From contig CAMDAQ010000003.1 of NCBI GenBank assembly GCA_945888705.1, positions 1 to 48,858 on the forward strand: 48,858 nt of DNA, read 5' to 3'. This DNA is from Singulisphaera sp. GP187. GTDB lineage: Bacteria; Planctomycetota; Phycisphaerae; Phycisphaerales; SM1A02. This document shows, in pieces, positions 36,747 to 45,442 of this stretch. The stretch's first letter is position 1, and each line of letters begins with the position of its first letter. Position numbers and translations under genes: made by a program. Under the pieces are notes generated by a model. The model did no database searches and was not told where the DNA came from. It saw only the letters and a list, made by a program, of their open reading frames with translations.

Positions 36747-37757
36747 ATGACCACGAGCGCACAACCCCGTCCGACCCCCGCAACCGCGGTCGCTCCTGAC
36801 CCCGTGGTGCTTGCTCTTGCGCTCGAGGCACCGCAACTTCCCGACGAGGTGATGCAACGCCCGAGTGTCGCAACACAGGTCGGGAGCCTGATCGCGATCA
36901 CGATTCCCTTTCTTGGGCTCATCGCGGCGATCATCCTGGCGTGGCACACACCGTTCAGCTGGCTCAATCTGGCTCTCTTCTTTGGCGGATACGTGCTCAC
37001 GACGCTCGCCATCACCGCGGGCTACCACCGACTGTTCACCCACAAGTCCTACAAGGCTGCGCCCGTGGTGTCGGTGGTGCTGGGCGTGATCGGTTCGATG
37101 GCGGTGCAGGGCTCGATCCTCAACTGGGTCGCCACGCACAGGCGGCATCATCAGCACACCGATCGACCCGACGACCCGCACTCGCCCCATGCGTTCGGCG
37201 CGGGACTCTGGGGCTCCCTGCGCGGCATGGTGCATTCGCACTTCGGTTGGTTCTTCGCGAAGACGCTGCCGCGCGAGGTCATGGTCAAGTACGTGCCCGA
37301 CCTGCTTGCGGACCGCGTCGTGCCGCGAGTCAGCCGCTGGTTCGGACTGTGGGCAATCCTCGGTCAACTCATCCCTGCCGCAATCGGCTTCGCCGTCACG
37401 GGGACGTGGATGGGCGCGCTCATGGCGTGGATCTGGGGCGGGCTGCTGCGCGTGTTCTTCGTGCACCACGTGACGTGGAGCGTGAACTCGGTCTGCCATC
37501 TGTGGGGCAGCAGACCGTTCGAGAGCCACGACGAGAGCCGCAACAACGCCGTCATGGGCGTGCTCGCGATGGGCGAGGGCTGGCACAACACGCACCATGC
37601 GTTTCCAGCATCGGCGCGCCACGGACTGTCACGGCGTGAACTCGACGTGACGTACTGGTTCATCCGCTTGCTGGCGGCCGTCGGCCTGGCTTCCGAGATC
37701 AAGCTGCCGCCGCGAGCACGCATCGAAGCGAAGCGGCGTCGCGCGCGGGCTTCGTGA
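36747..37757 (+). CDS. Acyl-CoA/fatty-acid desaturase (copy 2)
   Basis: Histidine boxes GYHRLFTHKSY, HRRHHQHTDRPDDPHSP, GEGWHNTHHAFP. Confidence 0.92.
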   Translation: MTTSAQPRPTPATAVAPDPVVLALALEAPQLPDEVMQRPSVATQVGSLIAITIPFLGLIAAIILAWHTPFSWLNLALFFGGYVLTTLAITAGYHRLFTHKSYKAAPVVSVVLGVIGSMAVQGSILNWVATHRRHHQHTDRPDDPHSPHAFGAGLWGSLRGMVHSHFGWFFAKTLPREVMVKYVPDLLADRVVPRVSRWFGLWAILGQLIPAAIGFAVTGTWMGALMAWIWGGLLRVFFVHHVTWSVNSVCHLWGSRPFESHDESRNNAVMGVLAMGEGWHNTHHAFPASARHGLSRRELDVTYWFIRLLAAVGLASEIKLPPRARIEAKRRRARAS

Positions 37758-37828
37758 GAAACCTCGACACCTTGATGACACGGGTCGGCGCCCCAGCCGT
37801 CGGACGTAGGTAGGATTCGCGCCGACCG

Positions 37829-39460
37829 GTGCAGCATTCTTCAAGGCAAAGCATGACCCAACCCAAGCCCTCGATCCTCTTCTCCGGACCGATCACCATG
37901 AGCCGCCTGGCGTGCGCCGTCGTCGCCATCGTGATCGCCGTGCTCTTCCCCGCGATCACCCCGGCCTGCGCCGAGGCCGACTCGCGGCAGAAGCCCGCGC
38001 GCAAGCCCAACATCCTCGTCATCTGGGGTGACGACATCGGGCAGTTCAACATCAGCGCCTACAACCTCGGCATGATGGGCTATCGAACGCCCAACATCGA
38101 CCGCATCGGGCGTGAAGGCGCTGTCTTCACCGATTGGTACGGCCAGCAGAGCTGCACCGCCGGCCGTGCGGCGTTCATCACCGGTCAGTCCCCGATCCGG
38201 ACGGGCCTGACGAAGGTAGGTCTTCCCGGCGCCCCCGAGGGCATGCGCAAGGAAGACCCGACGCTCGCCACGCTGCTCAAGGCGCAGGGCTATGCAACGG
38301 GGCAGTTCGGAAAGAACCATCTTGGCGACCGAGATGACATGCTGCCGACCGCGCATGGCTTCGATGAGTTCTTCGGCAACCTCTATCACCTCAATGCCGA
38401 GGAGGAACCCGAGAACCCCGACTATCCCAAGGATCCAGCGTTCAAGGCACGATTCGGGCCACGCGGGGTCATTCACAGCTTCGGCGATGGCCGCATCACG
38501 GACACTGGACCGCTGACGCGCAAGCGCATGGAGACGATCGACGAGGAAGTCAACGCGAAGGCGATGGACTTCATGGAGCGCGCGACGAAGGACGACAAGC
38601 CCTTCTTCCTCTGGTGGAACTCGACCAAGATGCACATCTTCACCCACCTCCCCCAGGGGGTCGATGGCAGGACCGGACTCGGCATCTATGCCGATGGCAT
38701 GGTCGAGCACGACCGTCAGATCGGTGTGCTGCTGGCGAAGCTCGAAGCGCTCGGCCAGCTCGAGAACACCATCATCATGTACTCGACCGACAACGGCGCC
38801 GAGACCTTCACGTGGCCCGACGGCGGCACCACGATGTTCAAGGGCGAGAAGAACACGCAGTGGGAAGGTGGATACCGCGTGCCGTGCATGATCCGGTGGC
38901 CAGGCACCATCAAGCCCGGATCAGTGGTCAACGACATCGCCGCGCACGAGGACATGCTGCCCACGCTGCTGGCCGCGGCGGGCAACGGCACGGTCGTCGA
39001 CGACCTGCGCAAGGGCCAGCCCGTTGGCCAGAGCACCTACAAGGTGCACCTCGACGGCTACAACCTGATCCCGGCGCTGAAGGGCGAGCAGCCTTGGCCG
39101 CGGCAGGAGTTCATCTACTGGACCGACGACGGCAGCGTGGCTGCGCTGCGCTACGGCAACTGGAAGGCGACCTTCCTCCTGCAGGAAGCCGAGGGCCTTG
39201 AGGTGTGGCAGCAGCCCTTCGTGCAGCTGCGTGCCCCGCTGCTGACCAACCTGCGCATGGATCCCTTCGAGCGCGCTCGCGAGGAAAACGCGATGGGATA
39301 CCAGCGCTGGTACCTCGACCGCATGTTCATGATTGCGCCGGCGGGCGCATACGTCAGCCGGTGGCTGCAGAGCTTCCGCGAGTTCCCGCCGCGACAGAAG
39401 CCCGGCAGCTTCAACCTTGAGCGCGTGATGGAAGCCGTCAGCCGCCCGCAGGGGCAGTGA
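37829..39460 (+). CDS. Arylsulfatase/sulfatase
   Basis: NILVIWGDDIGQFN, GQQSCTAGRAAFITGQSPIRTG (formylglycine-type C-x-A-x-R motif); start 37829 or 37853. Confidence 0.92.
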   Translation: MQHSSRQSMTQPKPSILFSGPITMSRLACAVVAIVIAVLFPAITPACAEADSRQKPARKPNILVIWGDDIGQFNISAYNLGMMGYRTPNIDRIGREGAVFTDWYGQQSCTAGRAAFITGQSPIRTGLTKVGLPGAPEGMRKEDPTLATLLKAQGYATGQFGKNHLGDRDDMLPTAHGFDEFFGNLYHLNAEEEPENPDYPKDPAFKARFGPRGVIHSFGDGRITDTGPLTRKRMETIDEEVNAKAMDFMERATKDDKPFFLWWNSTKMHIFTHLPQGVDGRTGLGIYADGMVEHDRQIGVLLAKLEALGQLENTIIMYSTDNGAETFTWPDGGTTMFKGEKNTQWEGGYRVPCMIRWPGTIKPGSVVNDIAAHEDMLPTLLAAAGNGTVVDDLRKGQPVGQSTYKVHLDGYNLIPALKGEQPWPRQEFIYWTDDGSVAALRYGNWKATFLLQEAEGLEVWQQPFVQLRAPLLTNLRMDPFERAREENAMGYQRWYLDRMFMIAPAGAYVSRWLQSFREFPPRQKPGSFNLERVMEAVSRPQGQ

Positions 39461-39471
39461 GGGCTCGTCAA

Positions 39472-39539
39472 GCCCGATCGATCCGGTAGATCATCCGATC
39501 GCTCGGCACGCCGCCGACGGGCACCTGCTCGCGGCGATC
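39472..39539. repeat. 68-bp direct repeat, copy 1
   Basis: Identical to 40832-40899: GCCCGATCGATCCGGTAGATCATCCGATCGCTCGGCACGCCGCCGACGGGCACCTGCTCGCGGCGATC. Confidence 0.97.
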
Positions 39540-39557
39540 GAGCTGCGGATCCGCAGG

Positions 39558-40751
39558 TCACGATGTGCGTGACCGCTGCAGCGCGCCCGAGAGCGCGTGG
39601 AGCTGCGACACCGGGAGCGCCTCGATGCCGGGTCGAAGCTTGAAGCGAAGATCGCCCCGGTGAACGACCCAAAGCTTGTCCAAGCGCAAATCCTGCAGGG
39701 CGATCTCCATCGAGCGCGTGACGACCGGCGCATCGGTGCACTTGACTTCGATGCCAACTCGGCGGTCACCCCTGACCAGCATCAGGTCCAGTTCGGCACC
39801 CTGCGGGGTCGCCCAATGATGGGCTTCACCGGCACGTGCTCCGGCGATGTGGATGGCCTGCTCGACGACGAATCCCTCGAAGGATGCACCGATCTGTGGT
39901 CGCTCCCGGAGTTCGGCAGCACTGGAGATGCCCAGCAGGGCATGCAGCAATCCCGAGTCACGGATGTACACCTTTGGTGCCTTGACCTGGCGCTTGGCGA
40001 TGGACGCATGCCACGGACGGAGCAGCCGGATCGCGAAGAACCCTTCGAGCGTCTCCAGCCATCGACGCACCGTGGCCTCCGATGAGCCGAAGGCGCGAGC
40101 GAATTCCGATGCATTCCAGCGCTGTCCATGCCAGTGTGCCAGCATCTGCCAGAACCGTCGGAGCTCTGCTGGAGGCATCCGCAGGCCAGCGTCGAGCACG
40201 TCCCGCTCAAGATAGGTCTGCACGAACGACCGCCGCCATTCCATGCTGGCCGCCTCCGATCGTGCCGTGAAGGACCTTGGGAAGCCGCCGCGAAGCCAAA
40301 GGTTCTGCCATCGATCGGCCCCCACCTCATCGAGTCCGAAGCCACCGAGTTCGTGATACGCGATCCGCCCTGCCAGGCTTTCGCTTCCCCACGCTGCAAC
40401 GTCGGGCGAGGCGCTCCCCAGCAGCAGGAACCTGGCAGGCAGCGGCCGGCGATCCAGCAAGGGCCTGAGCGGTCGGAACAAGGCCGGCAGGCGCTGCACT
40501 TCGTCGATCACGACGAGGCCCCGAAGAGGCGCGAGGACCGGCTCCGGATCCTGCAGCAGCCGAAGGTCACGGTCCGTCTCGAGATCGAAGATCCGTGACG
40601 GCTTGCCCTGTGACGCAGCCACCGCCTGGGCCAGCGTGGTCTTGCCCACCTGCCGCGCGCCGAGGATGGCCACGGCCTGGAAGTTCCTCAGCAGCCGGAG
40701 GATGGCGGAACGGTGCGCAGGACGGTCGAGCATGGTGTCGAAGGCTACCAT
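39558..40751 (-). CDS. AAA-type ATPase with DUF4143
   Basis: AVAILGARQVGKTTLAQAVAA (Walker A), LVVIDEVQRLPALFRPLRPLLD, C-terminal IEVKCTDAPVVTRSMEIALQDLRLDKLWVVHRGD. Confidence 0.88.
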   Translation of the reverse strand: MVAFDTMLDRPAHRSAILRLLRNFQAVAILGARQVGKTTLAQAVAASQGKPSRIFDLETDRDLRLLQDPEPVLAPLRGLVVIDEVQRLPALFRPLRPLLDRRPLPARFLLLGSASPDVAAWGSESLAGRIAYHELGGFGLDEVGADRWQNLWLRGGFPRSFTARSEAASMEWRRSFVQTYLERDVLDAGLRMPPAELRRFWQMLAHWHGQRWNASEFARAFGSSEATVRRWLETLEGFFAIRLLRPWHASIAKRQVKAPKVYIRDSGLLHALLGISSAAELRERPQIGASFEGFVVEQAIHIAGARAGEAHHWATPQGAELDLMLVRGDRRVGIEVKCTDAPVVTRSMEIALQDLRLDKLWVVHRGDLRFKLRPGIEALPVSQLHALSGALQRSRTS

Positions 40752-40784
40752 GCAAATTCGTCAACTGATGACGAATCTGCATGG
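40748..40784. promoter_or_regulatory. 16-bp inverted repeat (1 mismatch, 5-nt loop) spanning the DUF4143 start codon
   Basis: CCATGCAAATTCGTCA-ACTGA-TGACGAATCTGCATGG. Confidence 0.8.
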
Positions 40785-40824
40785 TTTCTGTTGCCTGCCG
40801 CCGGTGCGGAGCCGCAAGACGCGC

Positions 40825-41340
40825 CTACCCCGCCCGATCGATCCGGTAGATCATCCGATCGCTCGGCACGCCGCCGACGGGCACCTGCTCGCGGCGATCC
40901 AGCCGCGCGCCGATGCGCTCGAGCGCCCGCTGCGAACGCAGGTTGCCCGGGCTGACATGGAACCACGCGGTCGTGACATGCTCGAACGCGTGGCCGAGCA
41001 TGAGCGCCTTGACCTCGGCATTGGTGCGCCCGCCCCAGTGCGCGCGCTCGAGGAACGTGTAGCCGATCACGACCGACGATCCAGCCTGGTCCCAGTCGTA
41101 GTAACGGCTGGAACCGATGATCCGGCCTCCATCGCGCTCGGCGATGACCAGCCCACCGCCACACTCGAGCGCGCCCTTGAAGAACCGCTCGAAGACCGCG
41201 CGCTCGTGGCGATTGCGCTCCGAGTGCTGCTCCCAGATGAGCGGGTCGCTGGCCGCGGCGTGCAGCCCATCGAGGTCAGCCGCAACGATCGGACGCAGGC
41301 TGACGACGGGTCCGCGGAGGGTGGGTTGCCACGGATTCAT
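40825..41340 (-). CDS. GNAT-family N-acetyltransferase
   Basis: LRGPVVSLRPIVAADLDGLHAAASDPLIWEQ, VSPGNLRSQRALERIGARLD. Confidence 0.88.
   Translation of the reverse strand: MNPWQPTLRGPVVSLRPIVAADLDGLHAAASDPLIWEQHSERNRHERAVFERFFKGALECGGGLVIAERDGGRIIGSSRYYDWDQAGSSVVIGYTFLERAHWGGRTNAEVKALMLGHAFEHVTTAWFHVSPGNLRSQRALERIGARLDRREQVPVGGVPSDRMIYRIDRAG
40832..40899. repeat. 68-bp direct repeat, copy 2 (native GNAT 3' end)
   Basis: Identical to 39472-39539; encodes the GNAT C-terminus REQVPVGGVPSDRMIYRIDRA. Confidence 0.97.
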
Positions 41341-41349
41341 GGGCGATGC

Positions 41350-42978
41350 TCAGCCCGCGATCGCGGCATGGATCGCGCAATACGAGTCGAAGTCCGAGAG
41401 GAAGAGTTGGACGAGTTCCGGGTCGAAGTGCAGTCCAGACATCCGCTCGAACTCATCCCGGACATCAGCCGGGCTCCACGCTTCCTTGTAGGCACGCCGG
41501 GACATCAGGGCATCGAAGACATCGGCGATCGCCACCAGCCGTCCAGCAAGGGGAATGCCCTCGCCCCGGGGCTCTGGCACCCGCGAGCCATCCTCGCCCA
41601 GCTCTTCCAGCACCGCAGCGATCTCGGCGCGCGTGGGGTAACCCGTGCCGTCCCACCGTGCGTGGTGGTAGAGCGTCACGTCCCTGATGGCAGCATCCAG
41701 CGCGGTGCGCTGCCCCTTGAGCGCACTCTTGGCACCGATGACCGTATGCGACTGCATCACCGTGCGCTCCTCGGGGGTCAACGCACCGGGCTTCTTGAGG
41801 ATGACGTCGGAGATGCCCACCTTCCCCACGTCATGCAGCATCGCAGCTGGCCTGAGTGCGTCGAGCTCCTTCAGGATCCGTTCCTCGCTCCAGCCCCGCT
41901 GGCTTGCCCACGCGACGAACAGCCGGGTCGCCACCTGCGACACCCGGCGAATGTGCGCGCCCGTCTCCTTCGGGTCGTGGAGCTCGGCGATGCCCATGAT
42001 GCGCAGCACGAGCGTACGCGTGAGGTTCGACCGCTCGAGCGCCAGCGATGCCAGGCTCGCGAAGTTCATGGCCAGCGCCTGGTCCTGGCCGGAGAACTCC
42101 ATGGGCCGGAGCGTCTCTGGATCTCGGGGGTTGATCAGCTGCAGCACGCCAAGCAGCTCATTGTGGTTGCTGTTGAGCGCCACGGAGACCACCGCACGGG
42201 TGTGGAATCCCATCATGCGGTCCACGGATGGATTGAAGCAGAACGTGGCATCCTCGGGGATGTTGTAGGCATCCGCCACGGCGACGAGGCCATCGAGCGC
42301 AGCTGCGCCCGCCATGCTGGTCCGGTCCAGCGGCAGGCGGACTGGATCACCGGCTCGGACCAGCAGGCGCTCCCGGGACGATGCATCCGCATTCAGTGCA
42401 TGCCGGAAGACCAGCTCCCCCTCCTCAGCCAGCAGGATGCTGCCGGCTTCGCAATGGAAGGCCTGACCCGCCTCCTGCAGGAGCATCACCAGCAGTGTGT
42501 CGACATCCTGCACCGTGCTCAGGGCGAGCGAGAGCCGGTTGAGCGCCGTCGTCTTGTCATGGAGCAGTCGGTAGTTTTCCTCGACAAGCTCTTGATGCGA
42601 CTTGGTCTCAAGCACTGAACGCAGACGGTCCATGATCCCGTGCGGGACCCAGGAGGTTCCTGCATCGAACTGCCGCACCACGCGCCAGTGCATCTCGTCA
42701 TGGCGATCAGCACCCAGCCGGGCGGGCGGCTGGTGCTCCGTCACCATGATGCACTGCAGCGCCCTTGCTTCGCCGATGCGGCCAATCGAGACCTCGACGC
42801 GGACGGTGTCCGAACCCACGAGCGCCCTGGCGACCTCGCTGAAGGCGCTGGCCGCCTGCGACGCACACTGCCGATCGCCGGTCAGCAGCAGCATGCACTC
42901 GTGGATCTTGGCGCGTGCACCATCGACATCGGCTGCCCGACGGAGGTTGAAGTCGGCGAGGTGCATCATGGCTCCCAC
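41350..42978 (-). CDS. GAF plus HD-GYP-type phosphohydrolase
   Basis: GAF-like region (LLQEAGQAFHCEAGSILLAEEGELVF...GVLQLINP), AAMLHDVGKVGISDVILKKPGALTPEERTVMQSHTVIGA, HHARWDGTGYPT, IADVFDALMSRRAYK. Confidence 0.9.
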   Translation of the reverse strand: MGAMMHLADFNLRRAADVDGARAKIHECMLLLTGDRQCASQAASAFSEVARALVGSDTVRVEVSIGRIGEARALQCIMVTEHQPPARLGADRHDEMHWRVVRQFDAGTSWVPHGIMDRLRSVLETKSHQELVEENYRLLHDKTTALNRLSLALSTVQDVDTLLVMLLQEAGQAFHCEAGSILLAEEGELVFRHALNADASSRERLLVRAGDPVRLPLDRTSMAGAAALDGLVAVADAYNIPEDATFCFNPSVDRMMGFHTRAVVSVALNSNHNELLGVLQLINPRDPETLRPMEFSGQDQALAMNFASLASLALERSNLTRTLVLRIMGIAELHDPKETGAHIRRVSQVATRLFVAWASQRGWSEERILKELDALRPAAMLHDVGKVGISDVILKKPGALTPEERTVMQSHTVIGAKSALKGQRTALDAAIRDVTLYHHARWDGTGYPTRAEIAAVLEELGEDGSRVPEPRGEGIPLAGRLVAIADVFDALMSRRAYKEAWSPADVRDEFERMSGLHFDPELVQLFLSDFDSYCAIHAAIAG

Positions 42979-44030
42979 CTCAGCACGATGCAGCCGGCAT
43001 CGTCATGGCTGCGGCCGCGGCTGGCCACGATGTCATCGGCAAGCTCCTGGGCCGGCCGGAACGCATCGCGCACGGTGAGCGCGCCGGGAAGCCCCGAGAC
43101 TCCATCCGTCCACATCACGATCAAGTCACCGCGAGCGAGGGTCGTGGATTGCTCGAAGGGGGTCGGCAGCCGCTCTCCAAGCACACCATCCTTCGAGATG
43201 GGCCGCCATGGCGCCCCAGCGACCCGAGCGGCACCGGTGTTGCCCACCCCGATGTAGCGCGCCGTCCGGTCCGTGGCGCTCACGAAGAGCAGCCCCACCG
43301 CCGCGCCCCGCGAACCCTCGAGGCTCTCGTGGCATGCCTGGAGCAACTTCGGAAGCTCGCTGGCCTCGGCACGATCGAGCCGTGACCGGACCTGCTCGGC
43401 CGCGGCCTTGGCGAAGGAACCGTGACCGCTCGCATCGATCATCGCGAGCAGCACACCATCGTCGAGGCCGATGGCCAAGGCGAGATCACCACCATCATGC
43501 TGGCCGGGCGCCGGCCGCGCGCGCAGCCCGATGTCCCAGAGTGGCGTGGACCGCTCCAGCCCGCGGCTCGCTGCACCGCTTCGGGGCATGGAGCGCATCG
43601 ACGACTCGATCCGGCCGCCCGAGATCCGCTTGCGCGCATGCACGCGGGTGCCGGCGCCGGGTACCGATTCGATGGAGAAGCGGTCCGACATGCGACGCAC
43701 GCCGGGAAGCCCGAGCCCGAGGCTCGTCCCGGTCGTGAAGTGATCCTTGAGGGCCCGTTCGGTGTCGACGATCCCCGGGCCATGGTCCTCGGCCCAGACG
43801 TCGACGTCGACGCCATCGGCTTGGTCGGTCCGCGTCACACGAATCATGCCCCTGCCCGCATACTTCACGATGTTGGTGGCCAGCTCGGAGACGATCGTGA
43901 CGATCATCGCCCGCTGCACCTCGTCGGCCTCGGACAGCACGCCCGAAGCACGAAGTCGCTGGATGCCGACCGTGAGGTCGGCGTGGTCCCGGACGGGGAA
44001 CGACACCGCCGTGGCCGGCAGTTCACGCAC
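42966..44030 (-). CDS. Fused RsbT-like HATPase switch kinase plus RsbX-like PP2C phosphatase
   Basis: ELATNIVKYAGRGMIRV, EDHGPGI, FTTGTSLGLGLPGVRRMSDRFSIESVPGAGTRV; then PP2C GGDLALAIGLDDGVLLAMIDASGHGSFAKAAAEQV, LIVMWTDGV, HDDAGCIVL; GTG start. Confidence 0.88.
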   Translation of the reverse strand: MRELPATAVSFPVRDHADLTVGIQRLRASGVLSEADEVQRAMIVTIVSELATNIVKYAGRGMIRVTRTDQADGVDVDVWAEDHGPGIVDTERALKDHFTTGTSLGLGLPGVRRMSDRFSIESVPGAGTRVHARKRISGGRIESSMRSMPRSGAASRGLERSTPLWDIGLRARPAPGQHDGGDLALAIGLDDGVLLAMIDASGHGSFAKAAAEQVRSRLDRAEASELPKLLQACHESLEGSRGAAVGLLFVSATDRTARYIGVGNTGAARVAGAPWRPISKDGVLGERLPTPFEQSTTLARGDLIVMWTDGVSGLPGALTVRDAFRPAQELADDIVASRGRSHDDAGCIVLRWEP

Positions 44031-44406
44031 CGGTCGCCTCCGGCGTGGAGTCGATCGACTGCAGAGCTTCCTCAAGGCCGAGCATCGCCTGCAGGCCGCT
44101 GGTGTCCGCATCGCAATCCATCAGGTGCATGATGATGCCGGGCTGCAGCCCGACCAGCATCGTCCGTGCACCGAGCAGGCCCGCCATGCGCAGCACCTGT
44201 CGCAGGCCCCGGAACTCGGTCGCATCCATGAACGGGACACCCGACGCATCGACGATGAGCGTGGTGGCACCGCCGTGCTGGACCCCATCGAGCGCCACCT
44301 TGGTCAGCTGCTCCATGGCGGCCCCGCCCAGGTCACGACCGAGGGTCACGACCAGCGCGGGACCGACCCTGGTGCCGGTGACAAGGCTCGCTGCCGCGTC
44401 GGACAT
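44023..44406 (-). CDS. RsbS-like STAS-domain protein
   Basis: TTLIVDASGVPFMDATEFRGLRQVLRMAGLLGARTMLVGLQPGIIMHL, STAS domain in RsbR-RsbS-RsbT order. Confidence 0.85.
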   Translation of the reverse strand: MSDAAASLVTGTRVGPALVVTLGRDLGGAAMEQLTKVALDGVQHGGATTLIVDASGVPFMDATEFRGLRQVLRMAGLLGARTMLVGLQPGIIMHLMDCDADTSGLQAMLGLEEALQSIDSTPEATGA

Positions 44407-44416
44407 GCAGCGAGCC

Positions 44417-45310
44417 TCAGCCGTGCGGTGCCGGGCGGCGGTCGCCGCCGATGGTCTTCAGCGCGAGTTCGAACGAATCGCGCAGGGTTGCGGTGGTGCG
44501 GACCTCGCCGATGTTGACACCCAGCTCAACCAGGGTCCGCGCGATCGCCGGCGACAGGCCGGAGAGGATCGTCTCGCAGCCCATGAGCTGCGTGGCCTTG
44601 GTGATCTTGAGAAGCTGGTTGGCGACCGCGGTGTCCATCGCGCTCACGCCGCTGATGTCGAGGACCAGCGCCTTGGCACGCGTCTCCGCGATCTTCCCCA
44701 GCGTCTTGCTCATCACGTCCTGCGTACGGTGCGAGTCGAGGATGCCCAGCAGCGGCAGCAGCAGGATCCCCTCCCAGATCGGGGTCACCGGGGTCGACAT
44801 CTCCAGAAGCGCCTTCGAGCTGGCGGAGATCTTCTCGCGGTTGATGCGGGCGATCTCCTCGATGACGATGTACGAATCGAGGAACATGAGCTTCGAGATC
44901 GACTTGATGGTCTCCTCGGGCTCGCCGACCTTGCTGCCGAGTCCCCGGATGCGGTCCGCCATCAGGTTGTTCGAGACCGACATGCCCGCGAAGTAGATCT
45001 CGTTGGGCAGGTCGATGTGCGCGTGCACGGCACCGACATGGCGACGGGCATCGATCCACGACTCGTCGATCTCGGCCTGGAGGAAGGTCACCCAGTTGGC
45101 GTGCTGAAGCTTCTTGACCCGCTCCAGGCGTGTGGGGTTCGACGCGAAGAACACCTGGTATTCGCGGTGCTTGGACATCCAGTCGTAGAAGTCAGCGATG
45201 AAGTCGTCGAGCTGCGGCACGAGCATGGGGGCTGCCGCACGGATGCGCCGGAGATCCGCGTCGCGCAGGTCGAACTTCTCGAGGGTTTCCTTGATGGAGC
45301 TGGAAGCCAT
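44417..45310 (-). CDS. RsbR-like stressosome sensor: N-terminal protoglobin plus C-terminal STAS
   Basis: Globin F-helix-type DARRHVGAVHAHIDLPNEIYFAGM; STAS LLPLLGILDSHRTQDVM...LVLDISGVSAMDTAVANQLL...GCETILSGLSPAIARTLVELGVN. Confidence 0.9.
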   Translation of the reverse strand: MASSSIKETLEKFDLRDADLRRIRAAAPMLVPQLDDFIADFYDWMSKHREYQVFFASNPTRLERVKKLQHANWVTFLQAEIDESWIDARRHVGAVHAHIDLPNEIYFAGMSVSNNLMADRIRGLGSKVGEPEETIKSISKLMFLDSYIVIEEIARINREKISASSKALLEMSTPVTPIWEGILLLPLLGILDSHRTQDVMSKTLGKIAETRAKALVLDISGVSAMDTAVANQLLKITKATQLMGCETILSGLSPAIARTLVELGVNIGEVRTTATLRDSFELALKTIGGDRRPAPHG

Positions 45311-45442
45311 GGGGTGGAGTCGCTTTCAGGTTGAGGGCGTGGCGTCTGACATCGACCGAACACAGGAGTGTAACGATGCCCGAACGCCGGGTCTTCCAGA
45401 CGGACCGCCCGCGATCCTGACAGGATCCTGCCTCTCGCCGCA

